DNA of 64,000 bases. Origin: Polyodon spathula. Lineage: Eukaryota; Chordata; Actinopteri; Acipenseriformes; Polyodontidae. The position numbers and the translations under genes were made by a program. Every line of letters begins with the position of its first letter. Within the stretch, counting starts at the first letter, position 1. The notes under the pieces are model-generated. The model saw only the letters and a program-made list of their open reading frames with translations. It did not search any database and was not told the DNA's origin. Shown here one piece after another: positions 45,281 through 57,100 of the stretch. Location: NCBI RefSeq assembly GCF_017654505.1, contig NC_054553.1:12908549-12972548 (forward strand), read 5' to 3'.

Positions 45281-46980
45281 TGTGGGTGTGATCAGGTGAA
45301 TATGATAAACAACATTTATTGTTCATATTATTTGGTTCTTTAACCTCAATGTGTAGGCTTTAAGATTTTAAAATGATGCTCTAAGTTGAGTCGTATACCC
45401 CTTTTCACTATACCTGTATCATTGTTTGTATCAAGTATGGGTAGTTAACAAAAGAATCCCATAAACCTTACCCATCATGGACTTCTATTAGCTGCATACT
45501 GCATTCTAAAATGGGAAGTTTTTCTTGCCTTATTTTCAAGAAGTCACAGTTTCACTTCCTACCTGTAGAACTTTTCACCTCAGTATCTTCAAGATGAAAG
45601 CATGTTAGTGGCTATAAAGCATGCTAGTCAGTAGGGGAAGCAGCAGCCTGCTGTAAAGCATGCCAGTCAATAGGGGAAGCAGCAGGCTGTTATAAAGCAT
45701 GGTCAGTCAATAAGGGAAGCAGCAGGCTCTTGTAAAGCACGCCAGTCAATAAGGGAAGCAGCAGGCTGGTGTAAAGCATGCCAGTGAATAAGGGAAGCAG
45801 CAGGCTGGTGTAAAGCATGCCAGTCAATAAGGGAAGCAGCAGGCTGGTGTAAAGCATGCCAGTCAATAAGGGAAGCAGCAGGCTGGTTTGCATCCTGGTG
45901 GCAGAACCAAGAAAGTGCAAGACTACTGGAATAAAAGGCAAACAAACTGATGAATGTATTTTACTTCTTGTAGCACCAGAGATCATGTTTAAAAATTATG
46001 TAACATGTTTATTTAAAAACTGAACATTTCAGACCTACATGGCGACGGTTGAGATTTATGTAACTAGTTAGATAAAAGCATTTAAAATAGAAATTAATCC
46101 ATGATGATGAGTGAAGCAGTGAACATGGATTTATTGATGCAAAAAATGGAAATGGGTTTCAAACCACTTAACAGAATACATTTTTTAAATTCAGTACAGA
46201 GCACGAGAGATAATCCCCATGCTATGCTTAAATAAGACATTTGACTTCTTGGCCATTGCAATGTACCACTATCGGAAAGAATGTAGTATTTCCAATTTTT
46301 TATCCATTGTCGTGGGCTACTTGCAACCAGTTCTTCCTTTTTGTAATGTAGAGAACAGAATCCTGGACACTGGGGAGCTGCAAGCCTAGGGTCTCAATAG
46401 TGGTACTTAACTAGCATCTCTAGCTTCTTTTTATCTTTTGTTTCTTCGTTTAACTGCCTCTATGTAATATGACAAGTGTTGACTTGAAGGTGATGTGCCC
46501 CAATTTATCATCATGGAAATGTTTTCACTGTGTTTGAAGATGTCTATAGGAAAACATTTCCCTTACATAAAAAAGACTGTTAGTCCCATTAAGATTACAG
46601 AAAGTTTGCCATTTAAAATGATTTATTAGTTTTTATTTACAAATGTAGTCCCATTTAAAACAAATGAAAATCCCACAATGGAGCAGAAAAACTCAAGCTA
46701 ACATCTGAGATTAATCTAATGTTATGCAGAGCCTAATTTAGGAGTCCTTTTCCAAGCAAAGTAGCAATAGAAATCAACCAAAGTGCGGGTTGGAGGAGGG
46801 AGGGGCCACACGAGTTTAACCCCGGCTCTGATTTTATGTACTGAAAAGACATTTTTAGAAAATATACTCATGTAATCTGTACTTATTTTAATATTTTTGA
46901 ATGTAAAAAACAAAGCAAAAACTATTGGAATTTTCTATGGGGAGGAATTAAATTCATGAGCATTTTTGCATGTTTATCCT
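45281..46980. other. Intergenic sequence with a minisatellite
   Basis: Apart from the repeat stub at 45281-45304 and the 39-bp array at 45613-45890, no feature is seen. Confidence 0.6.
45613..45890. repeat. 39-bp minisatellite, about 7 copies
   Basis: Units of GTAAAGCATGCCAGTCAATA followed by AGGGAAGCAGCAGGCTGGT, the last three nearly identical and the first four more diverged. Since 39 is a multiple of 3, minus-strand frames stay open as a 13-residue repeat; not a gene. Confidence 0.9.
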
Positions 46981-47442
46981 ACAAATTGTTAGGTTATTAT
47001 CATAACCCTGGTTCCCTGAAATAGAAATGTAACCATTACCGTATGGGTATTTACCTCTTGAAGAGCCCAAACCTGGATAAGACATATCAAAGCCGCTCGA
47101 CGAGCCTGTGATGCATGACATAAATATACTGTGTTCGCAGACCTCTACATTGTTTTTCCTTCGAGCCTGCTGCAATCATGGACACAGCTACCTTGAAGGT
47201 TAATGGTTACATTTTTATTTCAGCTAATCAGGGTTATGATAATAACATAATGTTTCCTTTAAAGTACGAAATTTAAGCATTATCTCATGGGTGAGTATAC
47301 CAAAGCCATCGCAAGGTTTGCAGAAGATTGCAGAATGACTGGAATGCTATAAGCCTAAGCCGAGAGACTGCATTAGTGCGTTATTAGGTGAAACCCCAGT
47401 GACAAGTAGCTCGGCTAAAAAATTAAGCGGAAAAACTCACCT

Positions 47443-48274
47443 CTATGCCTGTGCTGTAAGAGTCAACTGAGAAGCCGCCCTTAACACTCTAGTTCCAAAA
47501 TCAGGGTTTTGAGGATCCACGACATTAAGTCTGTAGAAGCTAGTAAAGGTATGGGGAGTAGCCCACACCACTGTATTACAAATGTCCTTGACAGTTGCAC
47601 CCTGGAATAAAGCCTACACAGTTTCCATGCCCCTGGTGGAATGGGCAATGAGCTTTTTGGGGGTCGGGTGGGGGGAAAGTTGACCGTGTGTTATCTATTT
47701 GGACAGCATCTTCTTAGAAAGGGCTTGACCAAGGGATCTACCCCCATAGCAGACAAAAAAAGTGTTCAGACTGCCTTCAACTTTTCATCCTGTCAACGTA
47801 GTAGGCCAGGGCCCGCACTGGGCAGAGTGTAGGGAGCTGTCACTGTCAGACTGGAAAGGAGGTGGATGGAAAGCCTTCAATTCTACAGATGAGTTGATAT
47901 GAAATGCTGAGATCATCTCAGCAAACTGGCAGAATTGGTACAGATCGTAACCATTGTCCTGGCCTCTGCTTTGCGGTGGTGATAGCAAGCAAGAAAGCAG
48001 CTGAATGCATGGGCTAAAATAGAGGCTTCATGAGTACATTAAGCGAGGAACAATGTCATCCATAGGCGGCTGAAGCTGCCGGGCCATTTTCAAAAATTGC
48101 CCTACCAGGAAGAGAGCTCCCGGGGAGGCCAAGTATTTTGACATGGCAAGCTGAAATAGCTGCCAGGTAGTTTAATGTAGAAGGAGTTTTTTCCTCAGCA
48201 AACAGGTCCTGCAAAAATTGTAGTTCAGCTGCCACCAGCGTCCTAACCAGAGCTGACATTCTACCGAGGTCCAA
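47443..48274 (-). pseudogene. DIRS tyrosine recombinase, broken
   Basis: Minus strand. The core-binding part includes PSTLNYLAAISACHVKI (about 48180-48130). The middle has LKAFHPPPFQSDSD (about 47885-47840), then a frameshift into VRALAYYVDR. The catalytic end has AHSTRGMETV (H-x-x-R, at about 47648-47620), then TPHTFTSFYRLNVVD with the Tyr nucleophile (about 47575-47530), ending at the stop 47443-47445. An in-frame TAG follows METV. It would integrate circular cDNA in a functional DIRS element; this copy cannot. Confidence 0.8.
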
Positions 48275-48574
48275 CTTAGGTTTCGAGCTATAGCTGGGAG
48301 TATTTATATGACTGCTTCTTACTAATCAACCTCCAAATCTATGTTACACAGCAAACCAACAGAGAGTCTTTTGTACTTTAACAGAATTTTTCACTGAGAA
48401 TCAGCATTGATGATGCAAAAAAACAACCGAGGACATGACCTTGGTGTCCTCATAGCTAGTTATGTCCATGACTCCCACGGGACAGGTCATGGGGTCAAAC
48501 ACACAAGGCGAACACACTAGTTTGTCACCCTGGAGAGGCCAAATAGCAAGACATGGAACTCGTATGCCGTTCCC

Positions 48575-48853
48575 CTAAAAGCGAACCGCAGGTACTTCCT
48601 GTACTCGGCTGTACTTTACGGGGATGTGGAAACAGGCATCTTTGAGGTCCACAGTGGTGAACCAGTCGTCTGGCCTGATTGACTGCAACAGCTGTTGCAT
48701 CATCAACATTATGAACCTCCTTTGACTCAGAAACAGGTTGACCTGTCTGAGGTTGAGGATCAGCTTGAGGCCACAATCCCAATTAGGCACCAGGAAGTAC
48801 CTGGAGTAGAACCCTTCCTCTAACTGGAGGGCGTCTAACATGTGAATAGCCAA
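48575..48853 (-). pseudogene. DIRS reverse transcriptase, N-terminal remnant
   Basis: Encodes FYSRYFLVPNWDCGLKLILN, LRQVNLFLSQRRF and RPDDWFTTVDLKDACFHIPV, corresponding to the first motifs of the reverse transcriptase, including the first catalytic Asp in TVDLKDA. The YxDD-type motif and RNase H are missing. Confidence 0.85.
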
Positions 48854-48889
48854 TTTTTTGCAGCAGACCTGCTACCTCATGAGACACCA

Positions 48890-49477
48890 CCTCAGTGTCC
48901 TGTGGGTCCATGGCTGATGTTACATTCACACCCAGAAAGGCAGGGGGGACCATGCTTGAACTGCAGTGAGTAGCTGGTCTGAATGGTAGTAAGCACAGTT
49001 GTCTGTGGTGCACTGACGCCAATACTCCAGATGGCTCCCTGAAAAGGGCCCCTAGGGCTGCTGCCCGGTTTGTGGCTTCGAATTAGGCTTCTGTCTCTGC
49101 AACAGAACCTATTAAAGTATCCGCAGTGAGCAGCAGCGGGCCACTTCTGAACACCACCTCTGGCAACAGGTGCAGCCGGTGCTGCCGGTCTTTGAGGCTT
49201 CTGAGACTTGCAGCGCCAGTTTGCCACTGGTTTTCGCATGGGTGGTTGCTTGGGAAGCAAGAGCTCCTTTGTGTATTCAAGCATGTGGTGAGAGAGGTTG
49301 GTTGCGGATCATCAAAGCCATGGGGTGAGGACGCAGCACCTCTCTAACAGAGGGTGATAGGGAAGAGCGCAGCGTAGACTTGCGGGAGAGACGTTTCTCC
49401 AGCGTGCGCTTAGAGAAATGTGCACAAAACTTGCAGAAAATATGGTTTACCAGTGCCTCCTTGGCGTGTTCTGGCAC
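48890..49477 (-). pseudogene. DIRS gag-like remnant
   Basis: Overlapping minus-strand frames (Pro/Ala-rich and Arg-rich) just upstream of the reverse transcriptase start, in the position of the DIRS first open frame. Assigned mainly by position. Confidence 0.5.
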
Positions 49478-49530
49478 CAGGCAGGAAGAGCATTTGCTGT
49501 GCCTGTCCTCAACAGGCAGACTGACCTTGC

Positions 49531-50779
49531 ATGTCTCACGTGGGTATTAACAAGCCACTGCCAAAACCACCCAGTCAGTACTCACACAAGACTGAAGAAA
49601 GCCTGCTTGTTAGAATGAACTAACAGCCCTCATAATGGTGATGCAAAAGCTGTCACCAAAACGGCATCAAGATATTGTGGGAGTGATTACAAACAACAAC
49701 AACCGAAGCAAGTATCTGGGTCCTGCGCAATACTGCTGAACCCAGCAGCTGCAGTCACTACACGTGTGCCGTAGCACCATGTTGCTGACAGGCCTGTACA
49801 TAGTCTGACAAAACAGAAAAACAGAATGAGAAAAAAGAAAAAAAAAATCTCAACAAAATACAGTAATAACAGTTACTAATGTTGCCATTTTGTGCATGTA
49901 GAATAATCCATGAAAAAATGTGCAATACTGTGAAATCTTTAATCACAAACAGAAAATAAGTAACAGTTATGAGTGCCACAGCATTAGAATGACATTTGAG
50001 AATAGTTTATTGAAGAAAAAATAAAATGCTGAACACAGTGAAATTTGCATTTGTGTCTGGAATGCCGTGCTCTGATCTAGACATCTACTGCATGTCTAGC
50101 ATTCCAGAAGAGGTTTAAAGGGGCGGAGAGGGGTAAGCCATTCTTGCACTCAGCCTTCAAAATAACTCAATCCTACCTAAATTCAATTAAATGTAATAAA
50201 GGAAGGTTGGGGGCAGACCACTGGGTGACTGTACTATATCTCCTGGGCTCAGTTATTAAGATACCAGCATGTGATTAATGCCTGGGTTTGTTCAAGTGAT
50301 GATCTTGAGCCATGGTTCATTGCTCTCCTAAGTATGACTCCTGAAGCATCGCATTGAAGGTTCTTAATGGGGTGGAAGACTGCAAGGACAATCAGTCGTG
50401 TTAGGTAAACGCAGCATCATTTTATAAGCAGAAAACTAAGTGGTGTTTTTGTGTAGTTTGTAATATTTAGTCAGCTTTTTAGGAAACTAAAGATTTTTTT
50501 AGTGATTGTTTTGTAGGGCTCTCAGAACTCCTTGGTAATTGGTGTGACTCAAGTTCTAGCCAAAATTGTCGGACAGCTCAGCACTTCGCAGTCGTACACA
50601 TGATCTGAAAAATCGAATAACAAAAAAAAAAAAAAAAAGTTAATATAAAATTGATTCTTTATTTAAAGAAAACCGGAAGCTGCATGCTCCCACGCTCTGT
50701 GGATTATAGACAGCAATTATTTTGGCACAGATACAGTACGCTGTGTGTTTGAGGCACACAAACCTCCAAGTTGTGCTAG
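49531..50779. other. Intergenic sequence before MTMR1
   Basis: AT-rich with an A run at 50622-50638; no gene or recognisable repeat. Confidence 0.6.
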
Positions 50780-51007
50780 GTTATTAGAGCCGTTGCATCC
50801 TGGGTAATCGCAGCAGTGGCGCGACACTGGAGGGAGATACGGCTGCTTCCTTATTCAGACACTAATCGGCGGAAGCGTTTTGCATCGTTAAAAAAACAAA
50901 CAGAGGAAGCCCCAGCCCCGGGAAACTAAAACGCCGTCTCTCCAAAGCCAGCTGGGGCTATTGACCACCAAACACAGACTGAAAAGGAAATAGGAAACCG
51001 AATTAGC
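50780..51007 (+). promoter_or_regulatory. MTMR1: CpG-rich MTMR1 promoter / 5' leader
   Basis: CpG dinucleotides, rare elsewhere in the window, cluster from about 50790 to 51180 (GTGGCGCGACACTGG, ATCGGCGGAAGCG, AAACGCCGTC) around the first coding exon. No TATA box precedes it. This fits a CpG-type housekeeping promoter; the start of transcription is not defined. Confidence 0.6.
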
Positions 51008-51153
51008 ATGGAAAAGCTGACTGCAGGAGCCGGAGGAGGCGGCTATAGCGCAGAGCAGGGCTCAGCTGTTACCGGAGTCGCTAGGAAACCACCCAGACCA
51101 CTCGGAGCAGGATTGGGGTCATCCAGGCAGCCCAGCGTGGAGGCTTTGGAGAG
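51008..51153 (+). CDS. MTMR1: MTMR1 exon 1
   Basis: ATG at 51008 (GCATGG context) opens [20 protein letters not shown]; the exon ends [10 protein letters not shown] plus two bases of the next codon; donor GAG/GTAAAC. Gly- and Pro-rich as in other MTMR1 N-termini. Confidence 0.9.
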
Positions 51154-54100
51154 GTAAACAAACCTGCACGCATACCCGCGAAGCACTGATACTGCATCCG
51201 AATTCAACGTGCTCCAATTAACAAGCCGTACAGCTCTTATTAATTCTAGTCTTGAGATGTTTGCATTGCATCATTAAATAAATATGTACACTATATATAT
51301 AATATATATATATATACTGTATGCCTAATACTTGTATATATTATTATTGCATGCATGCACCTGTTGTAGTTTAGAATCAGGTCGCTACCAGTGCTGCATA
51401 TTTTATAACAATAACAAATATAATATGGTTTACTGCGTAAGCAATATAACTACTTGTTTATTAAGTTACACCAGCTTGTAAAACCATCACCATTGCCACA
51501 TATTACATTACGTTAAAGTGTTTTTGTAGCAATTGAGATGATTTTAGCTGCCGCACAAAATACACTCTTTTATAATTCATACCGGTGCACTGTGATGATA
51601 GAAATGCTTCCTTCTTTTTACACGAATGCAGCTATTGTAAACGCTTCTGTCATGCTGTGCAGTGGACAGGTTGTGCTCTACATGCATCAGCGGGAGGTTA
51701 CAAGTGTCATGTGCATGCGCTGTAGGTTGAGGTTAACTTCCACCCCTCTCCAAAACAGGTAATATGGTTTCGTGAACTGCAAACCTGATTTAACTGATTG
51801 TAATGGGCTTTACTTTTTTTTTTTAAGTCCTTAACGATTCATTCATTAATTTTAGGAATAGTGAAATAAGTTGTTTTTGAAAACCTGATTTTGAACAGTG
51901 ATTGTGGAATATTCAAAATTTGAAGTGTGTCCATACCAAGACTTCTATACCAAGTGATATTGTGAACTGTTTCAGGAGTTGCACTTTTAAAAAGCATGCT
52001 GTTACTGCCTTGTTTGAGAATGTGGCATTTTGAATGTCGTCTGCCCTGTTAAGTTGGTGGGATACCTGTCCCTGTGGGTAGATGGCTTGTTATTATGGAC
52101 ACCAAGCTAGAAAGGTTGGTGCTGGAGAAGGTCATGCTTGGGTTGTGCACTTAACCTGATCTATGTAAAATCACTACGCCATTGGCGTGATAAAATATCA
52201 GCTAAAAAACCTCACAGCCTAGTACAGGAGTTTGTAGGTTTTCATGGCTGTCATATTTTACATACTGACTGAGGACCCCCACAGAATGAAGTGTCAAATT
52301 TAGCTTTTACAACAGCCTCTTTTGTAGTATAGTGTACATAAGCATACTGTTAGTGAAAGATTACAAATGGATGATAAAACAGCAAGTTAATGAATTAAGT
52401 ACCTCCTTGCACATAACAGCAATATTTTGTGTCAGTGAATTGGTGGAATGTTGCTTTTTCAGTAACCCAAAGGGGTAAGCATCTGTTTAATGTCTGTAAA
52501 CATCTCTGTGCTTTTGTGGGTGGAAGCGCAGAAACCTACACCCTTAGGATGAATTCAGATGTTGAAACAGACTTGTGTGTGCTAGTCTAAGACGTTTCTT
52601 TATTTCTACTCTGAGGTTGTGATTGAGTGTTGTGGGTCAAAGTAAGGCTAGCTGAAAAGTAAGGCAAAATAAATAAAAAGGATTAACAACGTGATATTTT
52701 ACAAAATATTAACCAAAGCTGTTAAAGTGAGAATCCTGCATTGACTTTCATTACCATGTCGTGGTGCACTGTGAACCACTGTAAAAAATCTTTGTGAAAT
52801 TGAAATAAATACTACAATAAAATATGAAGATGACTGTCAATATTAATCAAGTACTTTTTCATTCAAAATGTGCCTGATAGTTTAAAAGGTAAAGGAACAT
52901 TTACACAGCAGGTTTAAAGGTTTCCTCTGTTGAATGTACATTTACAGCCTCAGATGAGGGTTTAAACACATTCTTTTAAACAGCATGTTTACTCTGTGAA
53001 GTCTTGTTATGAATCTAATGGCTCTGTTTCCAGTCCCTCAGGATCACATGTGGAATGGTGTAGACAGCTGATAGCAGCCACTATCTCCAGTCAGATCGCT
53101 GGCCCTGTGACATCCGAGGCCATCTCCCGGGATTACAAGGTTTGTTCCTTATTTTATCCCCCAGAAATGGCAGTTTAAAGTTACCAACTTGTAGTAATGC
53201 TCTTTGTAAAGATTGATTAATGGGGCACCCTTCAATAGAGCGCACATTTAATTTAAATGCCCTTTTTCTACATTCCCGTTACTCCTGTAGGCTGTTTGCA
53301 ATCCTTCTGTAATCCTTAACTCATAAAAGACCACATTACTTTTTAACCATTTTCTATTCTTCAACTCTTTTCTAAAGTCCCATTTGAAGCCCTTGTTGCA
53401 TATAACTGCATCAAGATGCATCAGCGCATGTCAAAGTAGCTGGAACTGGCAGAGTTGAAAGGTCATACTGTCATATGATTGGAATGAGAAGGTCAGACAA
53501 AGGCAGATCTAGAGCAATATTATAATATTTCAGCAGCATTGTTATAATATTTTGGAGCATCATAACTAAGAGTCACTTACAATGATTGAAAACACCAGAA
53601 CAAGGAGGACATGGAAATTACATTAGAATCTTCCTACTCTGTGACGTTGTGTGAGTCTGTGGGCCCCTAGCAGCCCAGGGACAGATTTCTAATTGGTTTG
53701 TGTTTCTAACTGACAGGTTGGCTGGAGGCCTGATCTGAGGGTAAGAGTAATGCTGCAGTGTGTCAAGCTCCTTCCTGTCTTATGCTATAGTTTATTAATA
53801 ACCGCTGTGCAGCCTCCCCTTCCTGTTTCATTGCGATCTTCTTTAAGCCAACGAACAGACTCTGACTAAATGTGTTACTGAACAGACTGTAAGGTTTAAA
53901 ACAAAACATGTCACTTACTGTATTGCCTGCTTTGCTGTAAGTATTATTAAACATATGCTATATACCTGGCGTCCTGTACATACGCTATATACCTGGCGTC
54001 TCGTACATACGCTATATACCTGGCGTCTCGTACATACGCTGTATACCTGGCGTCCTGTACATACGCTGTATACCTGGCGTCCTGTACATACGCTGTATAC

Positions 54101-57100
54101 CTGGCGCCCTGTACATACGCTGTATACCTGGCGCCCTGTACATGCGCTGTATACCTGGCGCCCTGTACATGCGCTGTATACCTGGCGCCCTGTACATGCG
54201 CTGTATACCTGGCGCCCTGTACATGCGCTGTATACCTGGCGCCCTGTACATGCGCTGTATACCTGGCGCCCTGTACATGCGCTGTATACCTGGCGCCCTG
54301 TACATGCGCTGCATACCTGGCGCCCTGTACATGCGCTGTATACCTGGCGCCCTGTACATGCGCTGCATACCTGGCGCCCTGTACATGCGCTGCATACCTG
54401 GCGCCCTGTACATGCGCTGCATACCTGGCGCCCTGTACATGCGCTGCATACCTGGCGCCCTGTACATGCGCTGTATACCTGGCGCCCTGTACATGCGCTG
54501 TATACCTGGCGCCCTGTACATGCGCTGTATAACTGGCGCCCTGTACATGCGCTATATACCTGGCGCCCTGTACATGCGCTATATACCTGGCATCCTGTAC
54601 ATGCGCTATATACCTGGCGTCCTGTACATGCGCTATATACCTGGGGTTCCCAAACCATACAGTTGCTTACTCTGTGTACAGAGGATGTACCTCCAATATG
54701 GGTATTCATAACTGTCATCAAACGTGTCTGCAGCATTTTCATCCTTTTCACACATAGGCTGTGCATTTCACTGACTGTCAAAACCTTGTTATGTGAATTG
54801 GGGGTCATTTTGATCAACCTCGCTGTGATAATTCACAGCAGTATTTTATTAGAGCTTTTTACATTGTATGAACCACCTTTCCCTGTTTAAAAATATCAAA
54901 CCAATTGCAATTCTGTTGAACAAGTACATCTGTTCATTGAGCAGGCAGCAGCAGTAAGTCGTGTGTTGATGTAACCCTACAATCTATTCAGTAACATTTT
55001 AAACATGCTCCAGACCTGCAGGTGCTTTACAGCAAAATCTTGATTATCCAAGACAACGTGTTAACCAGCAGTCTGGCGCAGTGAAGTGCAGCACATTAAA
55101 CAGGTTGTGCAGGGTTCGTATTGCAGTCGTTTCCAGATCAGGAAAGATGTTGTAACTACTGCATTGCTAGTTTGGATAATATAGTTTTCAAACTGAGTTA
55201 CACAGTAACTCCGTTTTTACACGTGGTTGTTTTAAAATATTTATTTATTTGTAGGCAAGTTTAAATGGGCTTGCTGAGACCTCCAGGGCTATCAAATCAC
55301 AATGCATTTTGACACAATTTACTTCTGGCTGAATTTTGAGACTTGAGCGTAAAGGGCTGTTCTATAATCCAATCACGTGGTGCTATTTTGGATTCCTCGG
55401 TCAAATCAGCAGTCGTTTGAAATACGTATTTGGGTTTCAATGTTTATAGTAAATGTACAACCAAACACAATAGGTGGGAATTCAAGGGAGGACCATGGAA
55501 ATGGAAATATGCAACAAATACACAACTGTCACTTCACCTAATTCGTTTCCCGACTGATCAATTTATAAGCCACCCCTGGATTTTAGTAAATCATTTTACA
55601 GCACTGCCATAATTAACTATAGTTGTATTTAGAGCATTTTACATAACCGGATTAACCCCGTCCACCCCCCACCCCCCTGGATTTCATTAACCCTGTACTG
55701 TATTTTTATGGTTAAACCCAGGATAGCCCCAAAGATCCGCTGTGTAGTAAAATGCTGTAATAAAGCAGGAAAGTATCAGGTCATCAAATCAACCTGTGCA
55801 GAGTGGTGGCAGTCTTAGGGATGCTATTGTCTTTTCAGCAATATAATCACTTCTGTCAGCAGAGCTTCTGTATTTTCCCCAATTTTCCTGTAAGGACTTT
55901 AAAACACTTAATGCAATTGTTTGATTCTTTTTAATGAACAGGCACCCAAGAGGCCTCCTCTGACGGTAAGAATGACAACAGTATTGGGCTCCTTGTTGTC
56001 TTGTCTGTTGTGCTAAATTGAACAGTCTGCTTTGTGTTTTTTGGGAGTGACTTCAGTTTCACTTTAGAGAGAGAGTTGCCACTGTCGACAGATATGGTAT
56101 AGACTTCTGTATGAATAAGTTTCATTCAGGATGATCAATCAGTGAAGTGTTTTAGAGACCTGTTCAGTTGTAATGTGTGCATTCTTCCCTAGTTTCACCT
56201 TCTGGGCACTTTAGACTCCTCATATGCCAGATGGTTCACATGATCTCGGGTAGAATCAGCTGCCGGTTTTCCTATAGAACTCCACTTAAGATATGTTGTG
56301 CCTCAGTGCTTCAATGAAACTGAATGACAAAGAGTTTAGTGTGTCCAGTGAAATCAAGACATACTGCCCATTACCAATAGCACTGGAAGGACTGAATGCA
56401 GTGCCCTGCTGAGATATTCCAGTCCAGCCGTGGTGTTAGTGAAGGAATAATACTCACTGTACTTATAGTAATGAGACTCCGAGATTCTGATTACATGATG
56501 AGCTACAAGAGCCACGCTTGAGTCACCAAGGCCTGAGGTGGAACACAGCCCTGTGCTGTCTGTGTGTTTTATTTGTCGCAGTGCATGGTAAAGAGGCACC
56601 AGCTGTGCTTCACTTGAATGTGACGAGGGCTGACATCTTGAATTTCCCTGGTTTCACAGACTTCTCGGAGGTAATTTACAAAAGCATTGTTACTTCTTCT
56701 GTAAAGGTATTTAATGTCTTGGTTGACCCACGGCTGGCTTGGAAAACTCAATTTGTATGTAAATTGGTAGTACTCTCTTCATAGAGAATAATGATTGAGC
56801 ATTTTTCTACAGCTGTAATGCAGCACTGCTGTTACAGCTTGGCTCGGCAGCCTATTTTTTTTTTTTTTTTCCTCTGAGCTGAGATTTGAAGACACCCTCC
56901 ATGGTTACAGTAACACAGATTGGTTTGCCTGTTATGTTTGGACAGAAACTTCTGTGAAGAAATAATCTATTTAGTGCAATGCTATAAGTAAGCTTCAGAT
57001 AATTCTGTTCCTATCAAGGGCATGTTATCAGCTGTCCATTGATGTACACGGTTTGTGATTTCCAGACATGATAGTATAAAGACCTCCAATGATACTCATC

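Larger units (their letters stand above)
46985..49530 (-). mobile_element. Internally deleted DIRS-type retrotransposon
   Basis: Read 3' to 5' on the plus strand. Gag-like coding lies at about 49477-48890. A short start of reverse transcriptase follows at 48853-48575 (FYSRYFLVPNWDCGLKLILN, then RPDDWFTTVDLKDACFHIPV). A tyrosine recombinase lies at about 48274-47443. Terminal inverted-type segments with TTATCATAACCCTG lie at 46991-47040 and 47199-47248. Reverse transcriptase, tyrosine recombinase and complementary terminal/internal segments together are specific to DIRS elements. Only about 90 residues of reverse transcriptase remain, so most of pol is deleted. The outer boundary on the right is uncertain. 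Confidence 0.82.

Noticed and set aside
46991..47248. Possible CRISPR-like or regulatory inverted repeats
   Set aside because: Explained by the end structure of the DIRS element; the genome is eukaryotic.
53915..54890. Long open frames (300, 311, 189 and 178 codons) on both strands at 54 kb
   Set aside because: They are produced by the 27-bp repeat, whose length is a multiple of 3 and which lacks stops in several frames. No splice sites, start context or homology supports a protein.
56518..56784. 88-codon frame in duplication copy A with a hydrophobic start resembling a signal peptide
   Set aside because: No matching exon structure, not kept in copy B, and no recognisable family; taken as chance.
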